Origin: Clostridiales bacterium
GTDB lineage: Bacteria > Bacillota > Clostridia > Saccharofermentanales > UBA5734
NCBI GenBank assembly: GCA_007135995.1
Contig: SLHU01000251.1
Coordinates: 1 to 8,821, forward strand
Direction: 5' to 3'
Length of the DNA: 8,821 nucleotides
The translations under genes were made by a program, and so were the position numbers. Each line of letters begins with the position of its first letter. The first letter of the stretch is position 1. The notes beneath the pieces were generated by a model. It was not told the DNA's origin and did not search any database. It worked only from the letters and a program-made list of their open reading frames with translations. Below are positions 1 to 6,476 of this stretch, piece after piece.

Positions 1-38
1 ATTTATAATAGTTATGACGCGTCCGCACACTGCTGTGT

Positions 39-55
39 GTCCGCTGCCATAAGAC
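39..55. repeat. Left copy of a dispersed GTCCGCTG repeat
   Basis: The 17 bases GTCCGCTGCCATAAGAC closely match GTCCGCTGGCACTAAGAC at 8783-8800, with one substitution and one extra base, in the same orientation. A partial GTCCGC also occurs at 21-26. The copy lies in the non-coding stretch beyond the 3' end of the LiaF-like gene. It looks like a member of a dispersed intergenic repeat family, but only the window edges are visible, so family size and function are unknown. Confidence 0.4.
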
Positions 56-79
56 AAATCCTTAGGCTCTTAGCATCTA

Positions 80-99
80 ATCTGAACGGCCGCTCAGAT
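80..99 (-). other. Hairpin overlapping the stop of the LiaF-like gene
   Basis: An inverted repeat, ATCTGA pairing with TCAGAT around a GC-rich centre, spans the last codons and stop of the LiaF-like gene. About eight base pairs can form, one of them G-U, with a four-base loop. No uridine run follows on the minus strand, so it is not a canonical intrinsic terminator. It could stabilise the mRNA 3' end or be chance. Confidence 0.25.
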
Positions 100-792
100 A
101 TACTTCACTTTCAGTTCGGCAAAATTGAGACTGCCATGCAGCTCCACTAGCGTTCTGACATCAACAGGCAAGTCGTCTTTTTCTTTGACTGAAGCAGCAA
201 ATGCATTAACATGGTTAATAATTTTCCAGTCTCTGGGCATCGACAGGACAACATCGGAGAAATTGGCACTGATATTAATGATCAGTCCTTCTTCACTGAT
301 TTTACACTGGTCAAAATAAACCTTTACCGATCCGAAGTTACTGCCGACATTGACGCGCTTCAGGTTTGAAGCATGTATGTATTTTGTCTGTTCGCCAAAG
401 CTGGTTTCAATCGACGCGAATTCGTCTTCATTCAGAATATTTTCTGATCTGATCCATTCTTTATTCTTCTTTACATTCACATGATAATTCGGCTTTCTTC
501 TGAAAAGCGTTGACAAGCCAATGCTGAGAATGGCAACAGATACAATCAGCAGCCACAAATTCAAGTCTTCCAGGCCCAGTTGATCCTGCCATATGTAGAC
601 GATAAAAGCGACGGGCACGAGTGACAGGAAAAACCTGAAACGGATGAAACTGACAATGGCAAGGCTCAGAAGCAAGATGCTGCAAATAATTCTGACCAGT
701 TCATATTCCTGTCCTATGCCCAGTGACCATAAAAGCAGCGCGAGACCACCGCCAAGAAAAAACAGACCCCATAAAATATTACTCGTTTTCAT
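94..792 (-). CDS. LiaF-like four-helix membrane protein, partner of the LytTR regulator
   Basis: This is a 232-residue membrane protein. Four hydrophobic segments are visible at about residues 6-24, 32-50, 53-68 and 78-97. A charged linker and a soluble C-terminal half (about 128-232) follow, with the beta-rich pattern of LiaF/cell-wall-active-antibiotics-response proteins (SNFGSVKVYF, then VVLSMPRDWK, then a final HGSLNFAELKV strand). LiaF-type proteins restrain a signalling partner at the membrane. Here the partner is probably the LytTR regulator encoded just upstream, whose 3' end overlaps this gene by 14 bases, suggesting translational coupling. I chose the ATG at 792 because GAGAGG lies seven bases before it. 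The earlier in-frame ATG at 807 sits in that ribosome binding site and would add only five residues. No histidine kinase or response regulator of the LiaRS type is visible. The fold assignment is fairly safe; the inhibitor role is inferred. Confidence 0.85.
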   Translation of the reverse strand: MKTSNILWGLFFLGGGLALLLWSLGIGQEYELVRIICSILLLSLAIVSFIRFRFFLSLVPVAFIVYIWQDQLGLEDLNLWLLIVSVAILSIGLSTLFRRKPNYHVNVKKNKEWIRSENILNEDEFASIETSFGEQTKYIHASNLKRVNVGSNFGSVKVYFDQCKISEEGLIINISANFSDVVLSMPRDWKIINHVNAFAASVKEKDDLPVDVRTLVELHGSLNFAELKVKYI

Positions 793-1246
793 ACAAATAC
801 CTCTCATTCATTCTGCGAAACAGTTCATTGCTGTACATCCTTGAACAATATACTTCTTTGTGAGAATTGCGAAATGAAATATGGCTGACGCGCGTCAGGC
901 TTTTCTGGATAGAGAAGATATGCAAAATACTGGTAATAGCCGATTTTGACACTCTGGCAAAGTATCCGGGAAGCATCGCTTCAAGCTCATAAAGACGCAG
1001 CTTCACTTCATATGCCTGATCGGCTGTATGCGCATAAACCCTGTCATCATCTGTTTCAAAAAATAAGATCTCCTTGAGATTCAGGTAAAACTGCTCTTCT
1101 CCTTTAAAGAAAGAAAAAGATTGCTGCTGCTGATCCAGTTGTCTGACCAATCTCAGGACAGACTCAATTCTTGGTGTTATCTGATGACAGTATATGACCA
1201 GTTCTTCTGCATGCTCCTCTCCGGTAATTTCAATTCGCGAACGCAT
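779..1246 (-). CDS. LytTR-family DNA-binding transcriptional regulator
   Basis: This is a 155-residue protein. An N-terminal helical part (about 1-45) is followed by a LytTR DNA-binding domain (about 47-150). Family hallmarks are FYLNLKEILFFETDDDRVYA, then a conserved-looking FARVSKSAI segment, and a basic C-terminal stretch ending in FRRMNERY. It has no receiver domain, so it is not a classical response regulator but a stand-alone LytTR protein. Such proteins are often controlled by a membrane protein encoded next to them. The ATG at 1246 is preferred over the longer frame opening at 1393, because GAGG stands six bases upstream and a TATAAT box sits a further short distance back. The 49 residues added by the longer start do not look like LytTR sequence. 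The 3' end overlaps the LiaF-like gene by 14 bases. Autoregulation through the inverted repeat at 1297-1364 is plausible but unproven. Confidence 0.88.
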   Translation of the reverse strand: MRSRIEITGEEHAEELVIYCHQITPRIESVLRLVRQLDQQQQSFSFFKGEEQFYLNLKEILFFETDDDRVYAHTADQAYEVKLRLYELEAMLPGYFARVSKSAITSILHIFSIQKSLTRVSHISFRNSHKEVYCSRMYSNELFRRMNERYLYENE

Positions 1247-1264
1247 GTTTAACCTCACAAGTCT

Positions 1265-1293
1265 ATTATAGGGCTGCCATTTAACAAATAAAG
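1265..1293 (-). promoter_or_regulatory. Candidate promoter of the LytTR/LiaF-like pair
   Basis: On the minus strand a perfect TATAAT box occupies 1270-1265. It would place the transcript start about 12 bases before the chosen ATG at 1246, just leaving room for the GAGG ribosome binding site. At 17-base spacing the -35 position (1293-1288) reads CTTTAT, a poor match to TTGACA, and there is no extended -10 TG. A strong -10 with a weak -35 would fit activator-dependent transcription. Confidence 0.45.
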
Positions 1294-1296
1294 ATG

Positions 1297-1364
1297 TTTT
1301 CGCCAAGTGGGCGATAATGGGCGGTATGTGGTCAGCAAACCGCCGTGAACTGTTTTGGCGAAAA
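1297..1364. promoter_or_regulatory. Nested inverted repeat, candidate operator
   Basis: TTTTCGCCAA at 1297-1306 has a perfect 10-base inverted partner, TTGGCGAAAA, at 1355-1364. Nested inside, GGCGGT at 1320-1325 pairs with ACCGCC at 1339-1344. The structure ends four bases upstream of the weak -35 of the LytTR promoter, a position typical of activator or repressor sites. LytTR sites are usually two direct nine-base repeats, and I see no clear pair, so the binding protein may be a different one. Confidence 0.35.
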
Positions 1365-1414
1365 GGTGCAATCAGTGCCTCCGCCCGGAGCAAAACACTT
1401 GAAGAGGTGCAATC
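1364..1414. repeat. Ten-base direct repeat, AGGTGCAATC
   Basis: AGGTGCAATC occurs at 1364-1373 and again at 1405-1414, with starts 41 bases apart, in the gap between the stop of the GH3 gene and the LytTR promoter. The first copy abuts the outer arm of the nested inverted repeat. The spacing is close to four helical turns. It may be part of a regulatory region or chance. Confidence 0.3.
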
Positions 1415-1421
1415 TTGTTAC

Positions 1422-3596
1422 TTACAATGAAAACGAACCGGATAAAGATGTCGTTTGTGAAAGTTCCGCACTTCTCGCATCCGGCTGACAGCTTCCGACA
1501 AAGACAGTATACTGTCCCGGCACTAAATGTCTGATGCCGTCAGCTGCTACTTGCCACAGATGCTTTATTTTAAGCTCAAAAGAAAAATCTGCTGTTTCGC
1601 CAGGTTTCAGCAGCACTGTCTGAACACCGCGAAGCTGATGATGAGGCTGATCAGAAGCATCGGGTGCATGATCTGCTTTAAGATAAAGCTGGACAACTTC
1701 CCGGCCTTCTGCCTTACCCGTGTTTTTTACCTGGCCGCTGACAATCGCAAGCACATCATTTCGTTTGTCTGCAGGGCTTTTGGACATGCTGCTGATTGTT
1801 TTTATCTGCAGTCCGCTGTAGTCAAAAGAGGTATAGCTAAGACCATAGCCGAAGGGGTAGAGAGGTTTTTGTGTCATATAGCGATATGTACGGTTTTTCA
1901 TGGCATAATCTGAAAAATCAGGAAGCTCCTCACTCGTCCGATAAAAAGTCACCGGCAGACGACCGCTGGGTGAATAATCACCAAAAATCAGCTGAGCGAC
2001 TGCTCTGCCGCCCTGGCCGCCGGGATACCAGGCCTGAATCACTGCATTGGCTTTTTCTTCGGCCATGCCTATCGAAAGTGCGCTGCCAGCCATAACAACT
2101 ACAATCACAGGCTTGCAGCGTTCGAGGACTTTCTCCAGAAGCTGCTGCTGCAGACCAGGCAAATTGAGATCGGGTTTGTCTCCGGATGAAAACTCATTGC
2201 CTGTATCGCCTTCTTCGCCCTCAAGCGTGGCATCAAGGCCCAGGCATATCACAGCGGCATCTGCCTCGTCAACGCAGGACAGTGCTTCTGCAAGACGGTC
2301 ACCTTTCTGACTGAGACCTGTCATGGATGTTTTGTATAAGTGGCAACCTTCCGCATATAGAATCCTTGTGTCTGGCATGACGGTTTCTGCCAGTCCGCCA
2401 AGCGGTGTGCAGGGATCATTCGGTGTCCCGTTATAGTTGCCCAGCAATGCGTCGCGGCTATCAGCGTTAGGGCCTATGACAGCGAGTGTTTTGATGGCCT
2501 GGCGATCAAGGGGTAAAAGCCCGTCATTTTTCAGCAGGACAAGACTTCGCCTTGCTGTTTCCAGGTTCGCTTCGCGATGTTCAGGACAATCTACGACTTT
2601 GTAGGGAATCTTGTTATAGGGTGAATCACTGGATTCACCTAGCAGTCCAAGCCGATATCGGGCAGTCATTAACCGGATCAGTGCCTGATCCAGATCCTTT
2701 TCTTCAATCAGCCCTTCATCAAATGCGCTCATTAGGGTCAGGTATGCGTTGCCGCAGTTCAGATCGCAGCCGCGCTTCACTGCCAGCGCGGCAGACTCAT
2801 GGAGTGTGCGGGTCAGGCCATGTCCTTCGTTTATATCCTTAATCGCCCAGCAGTCACTTGTTACGTGACCGTCAAACTGCCACTGTTTACGCAGAACATC
2901 TTCAAGCAGATACGCATGGGCACAGCAGGCTTCATCATTTGTCCTGTTATAGGCCCCCATCACGGCTTCGACTTTTGCTTCAACCACGCACTCTTCAAAT
3001 GCGTACAGATAGGTTTCCCACAAATCCTTGTCACTCACCTCAGCGTTGAAAGAGTGCCGCAGTCCTTCAGGACCGGAATGAACAGCGTAATGCTTGGCGC
3101 AGGCCGCAGCTTTTAAGTAGCGTTCGTCACTGCCCTGAATACCCTCTATAAAGGCTTTCCCGCATTCTGCGGTTAAAAAAGGATCTTCGCCGTATGTTTC
3201 ATGGCCGCGCCCCCAGCGCGGATCGCGGAAAATGTTGATGTTCGGTGACCAGAACGTGAGTCCTTTATAGATGTCACGATCACCGCGGCGGCTGGCGGCC
3301 TCATATTTTGCCCGGCCCTCAGTTGAGATGATATCGGCAACCTGCTTAATCCAGTCAGGATCAAAAGTAGCCGCCAGGCCGATCGCCTGCGGAAAGACCG
3401 TGGCCACACCGGCTCTGGCCACGCCGTGCAGTGCTTCATTCCACCAGTTGTACGCGGGAATTCCCAGACGCGAAACTTCAGAAGCTCCGTGAACCATCTG
3501 AAGTATTTTCTCTTCCAGACTCAGCTGGCTGACGGTATCTTTAGCTTTTTGCTTATATTGCCGGTCTGTTTCTTGCTTAATTGAACCGCTTGGCAT
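1422..3596 (-). CDS. Glycoside hydrolase family 3, beta-xylosidase/beta-glucosidase type
   Basis: This is a 724-residue glycosidase expected to release terminal beta-linked sugars (xylose or glucose) from oligosaccharides with retention of configuration. The N-terminal GH3 barrel spans about 25-325, with YNWWNEALHG (49-58), a TFWSPNINIFRDPRWGRGHE stretch (114-133), the substrate-binding KH pair at 168-169, RH at 180-181, and the nucleophile motif TSDCW, where Asp248 is the expected catalytic nucleophile. The GH3 C-terminal alpha/beta domain covers about 350-590; the acid/base is likely one of Glu459, Glu461 or Glu462 in LEGEEGD. A fibronectin type III-like domain (about 615-705) ends the protein. 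The NWWNEALHG and SPNINIFRDPRWGRG motifs resemble xylosidase-type members more than simple beta-glucosidases. No signal peptide is present, so it should act on imported oligosaccharides in the cytoplasm. The ATG at 3596 has a GGAGG site seven bases upstream. The 271-base gap before it suggests its own promoter. Substrate choice between xyloside and glucoside is not settled by sequence. Confidence 0.93.
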   Translation of the reverse strand: MPSGSIKQETDRQYKQKAKDTVSQLSLEEKILQMVHGASEVSRLGIPAYNWWNEALHGVARAGVATVFPQAIGLAATFDPDWIKQVADIISTEGRAKYEAASRRGDRDIYKGLTFWSPNINIFRDPRWGRGHETYGEDPFLTAECGKAFIEGIQGSDERYLKAAACAKHYAVHSGPEGLRHSFNAEVSDKDLWETYLYAFEECVVEAKVEAVMGAYNRTNDEACCAHAYLLEDVLRKQWQFDGHVTSDCWAIKDINEGHGLTRTLHESAALAVKRGCDLNCGNAYLTLMSAFDEGLIEEKDLDQALIRLMTARYRLGLLGESSDSPYNKIPYKVVDCPEHREANLETARRSLVLLKNDGLLPLDRQAIKTLAVIGPNADSRDALLGNYNGTPNDPCTPLGGLAETVMPDTRILYAEGCHLYKTSMTGLSQKGDRLAEALSCVDEADAAVICLGLDATLEGEEGDTGNEFSSGDKPDLNLPGLQQQLLEKVLERCKPVIVVVMAGSALSIGMAEEKANAVIQAWYPGGQGGRAVAQLIFGDYSPSGRLPVTFYRTSEELPDFSDYAMKNRTYRYMTQKPLYPFGYGLSYTSFDYSGLQIKTISSMSKSPADKRNDVLAIVSGQVKNTGKAEGREVVQLYLKADHAPDASDQPHHQLRGVQTVLLKPGETADFSFELKIKHLWQVAADGIRHLVPGQYTVFVGSCQPDARSAELSQTTSLSGSFSL

Positions 3597-3755
3597 ATGA
3601 ACACCTCCAGAGTATTTTCATGTTTAATCTTGCTGTATCAATGATTTTGACTGTTTTAAAAAGTCCAGTATTCTCTTCTATCGTATCACAGCAGGCTCGG
3701 AATCTGAATTAAATATTGTCTGCGTCAGCACTTGCATGATGCAGCGAATCAGGCC

Positions 3756-3771
3756 CGGGGCCCCGTTTTTT
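3756..3771 (+). other. GC-only palindrome followed by six T
   Basis: CGGGGCCCCG at 3756-3765 is a perfect 10-base palindrome followed directly by TTTTTT on the plus strand, inside the gap between the PdxA2 and GH3 genes. The orientation would stop plus-strand transcripts, but no plus-strand gene is visible and the hairpin would have almost no loop. On the coding (minus) strand it would not be a terminator. It is listed as an unexplained element; antisense termination is one possibility. Confidence 0.2.
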
Positions 3772-3867
3772 ACTTATAACGCGCACTGATATGCATTCAG
3801 ATGACAGGGTTTTCAAGATGTGTCAATGAAAAGACTGTGTTTGATCAGTCAGCTTCATGTTAGTATG

Positions 3868-4878
3868 TCAGTCTGGACCGGCGGGCGTTTCCTGATTGCC
3901 GCCGCTCATTTTAACTGCCAGCTGATAAGCCGCGGCAAGGCTTTTGGCTGACGCAAGGCTCTTGTAGGCGATGTCGAAAGCCGTTCCATGGTCAACAGAT
4001 GTGCGAATCACTTTCAGTCCAAGTGTGACATTCACACCGCCTTCAAAGTCCAGAAGTTTCATAGGGATATGCCCCTGGTCATGGTACATGCAGATGACCG
4101 CGTCAAACTGGCCCTGGACTGCCTTCAGAAAAACAGTGTCCGGTGCGATGGGGCCTTTGCAGTCTATGCCCTTTTCACATGCCTGTTTAACTGCAGGCAG
4201 AATCTCTTTTAGTTCTTCATCTCCGAAAGCGCCCCCTTCGCCGGCATGCGGGTTCAGGCCGGCGACTGCCAGCCTGGGTGACGCGATATATTTTCTCAGT
4301 GCATGATATGTCAGTTCAATAACCTTGAGAATACGGGTTTCTTTGACTGCCTTCACCGCCATCTCCATGGAAACATGCGTGCTCACATGGGATACCGTCA
4401 GTTTGCTGCCTGTAAGCATCATGGTGTAGTCCTGCTGCTGGCAAAGTCCGGCGATCAGCTCAGTATGACCTGAAAAACCGGGAAGACTAAGGCGGGTAGC
4501 TTCCTTGTTCACAGGCAGTGTCACAATGGCTGCGATGTGTCCCTCTAGTGCCAGATGGACTGCTTTCCGGACATATTCACTGGCTGCGTATCCTGACAGA
4601 CGATCAATCTGGCCCACTTTCAAATCAGATGCTTTCATCAGTTTCAGATCAAAGATGTTCAGATCATCCGGGTCATATGCATCAAGCTGGTGAATCGATC
4701 GCATTTTCACCTGATAACCAAGCATTTGATCACATGCCTTCATGATCTCATAATCGCCGAAAACGACGCAGGCGGGACTAAGCGCTCCTGCTTGCCAGGC
4801 TTTCAGAATCAGCTCAGGCCCTACACCTGAAGCATCTCCCATTGTGATGCCGATCAGTCCGTCATTGATTTTATTCAT
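3868..4878 (-). CDS. pdxA2: PdxA2-type 4-phospho-tetronate (D-threonate/D-erythronate 4-phosphate) dehydrogenase
   Basis: This is a 336-residue NAD-dependent dehydrogenase of the PdxA family, at the usual length. It shows GITMGDASGVGPE (10-22), GHTE (137-140), the metal-ligand His168 in STHVS, GLNPHAGEGG (207-216) with His211, YHDQGHIP (265-272) with His266, and RTSVDHGTAFD (292-302). Classical PdxA oxidises 4-phosphohydroxy-L-threonine in vitamin B6 synthesis. PdxA2 paralogues next to DUF1537 kinases oxidise the 3-hydroxyl of 4-phospho-D-threonate or 4-phospho-D-erythronate, and decarboxylation then gives dihydroxyacetone phosphate. The neighbouring kinase 163 bases upstream strongly favours the catabolic role. 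The ATG at 4878 has AGGAG ten bases before it, a slightly long spacing. The intervening 163 bases hold a CTGATC/GATCAG inverted repeat (4964-4988) without a T run, so read-through from the kinase gene is likely. The 271 bases downstream contain no gene or clear minus-strand terminator that I can see. Confidence 0.9.
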   Translation of the reverse strand: MNKINDGLIGITMGDASGVGPELILKAWQAGALSPACVVFGDYEIMKACDQMLGYQVKMRSIHQLDAYDPDDLNIFDLKLMKASDLKVGQIDRLSGYAASEYVRKAVHLALEGHIAAIVTLPVNKEATRLSLPGFSGHTELIAGLCQQQDYTMMLTGSKLTVSHVSTHVSMEMAVKAVKETRILKVIELTYHALRKYIASPRLAVAGLNPHAGEGGAFGDEELKEILPAVKQACEKGIDCKGPIAPDTVFLKAVQGQFDAVICMYHDQGHIPMKLLDFEGGVNVTLGLKVIRTSVDHGTAFDIAYKSLASAKSLAAAYQLAVKMSGGNQETPAGPD

Positions 4879-5041
4879 GACAATTACACTCCTGACATTA
4901 TTGCGCTGCGCTTGTTTACGTAAGCTGCCTGCCGCCTGATAAAATGAGCGAATCCGCTGCGGGCTGATCTGCGTTCCTGCCGGATCAGTGGTTTATGCAA
5001 AGGTCAGTCACCGTGTCCTGCATTGCGGTTGAGGTATCAGA

Positions 5042-6469
5042 TCACACTTCTGGCCGGTCTGCCGTGGCCATATAGGCCAGAATCTTTTCGATTACTTTGT
5101 CATCACCCAGACCGCCGGCCTTGGTTACCATCAGCCTGGCAGAAGTGCCGAACTGCAGGCAGGATGACACAACACCCGGTGAAATTTCGTCCAGAGGATG
5201 CAGGGCGCTTCCGCGAAGGGCGCTCATCAGCGCGTAAACAGTATCACCGCCAAAAACAATCAAGTTCAGATCAGGCATCTGAGCAGTCAGATTGGCAGCC
5301 AGCGTCCCTAAGCTGCCAGCCGTGTCGTCGGCGCGGATTGTTTCGTCAAGTTCCTCTCTTTTGCGAACCGTCTGAATCACATAGAGCCCTTCTTGCCTAA
5401 GTGTCTGCTTGATATCTGAAAGCTGTTTTCTGCCTGTAACGGATGACCAGTATGCCGGGTGCTTCTCTTTTCTTGACAGTACATGAAACGTGGCCTTTGG
5501 TTTTCCTTCAGCAAAAAGCTCCAACTGGCGTAAAGAAGACTGGTTCGCGCTGCCGCACAGCAGCAAAACAGCACCGTGGCTGCCCGCATGCTGCCTGAGG
5601 CGACCAGCAGTCTTTGACTGTTTCGTGTGCCCGGGCACCTTCATTCCCGGTTCACAGTCGCTCCTGCAGTCTTTAAAGCGATTCTGGTTTTCCCGCCCTT
5701 CCGTTTCCAGTGCAATCTCCTGCAGTCTTTTCGCCAGAAATTCGGCAAACCCCGCACAGCCGGCCGTCAGACGCAGCTTTTGACTGTTTTTCAGATAAAG
5801 GCTGATCGCTTCAAGGTCATCCCGGCTGGATGCGTTATAAAGATAAACCATGGTATTTTCCGATTGACAGGGTCCGGTTTGGCCGACTGCAGCTGTTTCA
5901 TGATGAATAGTAACAGCACCTGTCAGATCAGCACCTGTCTGATTGGTGTGTGCTAAAGTCGCCAGCTTGACAGTGTTAAGTCCCTGCACAGCTAAAATTT
6001 CCGGGATATAAGAGGATGTCACCGGATTGAGAGGATCATTGGCATATGGTGACTGAGCAAGCTGTTTTCCGTCAACATATTGAACCCCTTTGATGGTCAG
6101 GCGGTTCATATCAGGATAGGCAGGCGTGAAATGCACTTGGTGCTGCCCTATTCCCAGCATCATCGCCTGCATTTCAGCACCTGTCTGACCACGCAGTGTT
6201 GAATCAGTTTTCTTGTAAAAATATGAAGTGCCCTGCGACAGCGCCAGCTTTGCCAGTTTCAACAGCCGGTTGAAAGCCTCAGCGCTTTCAAGATGCCTGC
6301 TTTCAGTATCAATGACAATAACATCAGATAAAGCTGCGGCCTGACTCTCTTTCAGGTCTGCGTATTCTGTCCATAAAAGAATGTCCGTTGAAAACCCGGC
6401 CTTTGTAAATTGTATGCCAGCGTCAAGCGCTCCGGTAAAATCATCAGCAAAAACAGCAAGCAGTGTCAT
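5042..6469 (-). CDS. DUF1537 four-carbon acid-sugar kinase (D-threonate/D-erythronate kinase type)
   Basis: This is a 475-residue ATP-dependent kinase that phosphorylates the terminal (C4) hydroxyl of a tetronate. The N-terminal sugar-acid-binding domain has ADDFTGA (8-14), KKTDSTLRG (86-94) and TPAYP (115-119). The C-terminal nucleotide-binding domain has LIVFGGDT (403-410) and TKAGGLGDD (449-457). It is longer than many family members (about 390-430 residues), mainly because of a hydrophilic, Lys/Arg/His-rich stretch at about 256-298 between the two domains. The ATG at 6469 follows the stop of the LarA-like gene by seven bases, and that TGA forms part of the GAGGGG ribosome binding site, so the two are tightly coupled. 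Pairing with PdxA2 supports D-threonate or D-erythronate as substrate (DtnK/DenK type) rather than 3-oxo-tetronate (OtnK), which normally has an OtnC aldolase neighbour; none is seen here. Exact stereospecificity cannot be read from the sequence, so no gene symbol is given. Confidence 0.9.
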   Translation of the reverse strand: MTLLAVFADDFTGALDAGIQFTKAGFSTDILLWTEYADLKESQAAALSDVIVIDTESRHLESAEAFNRLLKLAKLALSQGTSYFYKKTDSTLRGQTGAEMQAMMLGIGQHQVHFTPAYPDMNRLTIKGVQYVDGKQLAQSPYANDPLNPVTSSYIPEILAVQGLNTVKLATLAHTNQTGADLTGAVTIHHETAAVGQTGPCQSENTMVYLYNASSRDDLEAISLYLKNSQKLRLTAGCAGFAEFLAKRLQEIALETEGRENQNRFKDCRSDCEPGMKVPGHTKQSKTAGRLRQHAGSHGAVLLLCGSANQSSLRQLELFAEGKPKATFHVLSRKEKHPAYWSSVTGRKQLSDIKQTLRQEGLYVIQTVRKREELDETIRADDTAGSLGTLAANLTAQMPDLNLIVFGGDTVYALMSALRGSALHPLDEISPGVVSSCLQFGTSARLMVTKAGGLGDDKVIEKILAYMATADRPEV

Positions 6470-6476
6470 GTGCCCC

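Noticed and set aside
1247..1393. Longer N-terminus for the LytTR regulator starting at 1393
   Set aside because: The extension crosses the promoter, inverted repeat and ribosome binding site of the shorter form and does not resemble LytTR proteins.
1527..3492. Several open frames of 70-130 codons on the plus strand opposite the GH3 gene
   Set aside because: They lie antisense to a well-conserved enzyme gene, show no domain, and reflect the codon pattern of the real gene.
3868..4878. Biosynthetic PdxA for vitamin B6
   Set aside because: Position next to a DUF1537 kinase and absence of other B6 genes favour the catabolic PdxA2 role, though sequence alone does not fully exclude it.
4964..4988. 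CTGATC/GATCAG hairpin between kinase and PdxA2 genes as an intrinsic terminator
   Set aside because: Six-pair stem with a 13-base loop and no T run on the minus strand; the two genes are functionally linked.
5023..5956. Plus-strand frames of about 100-125 codons opposite the kinase gene
   Set aside because: Antisense shadows with no recognisable protein features and no convincing ribosome binding site context.
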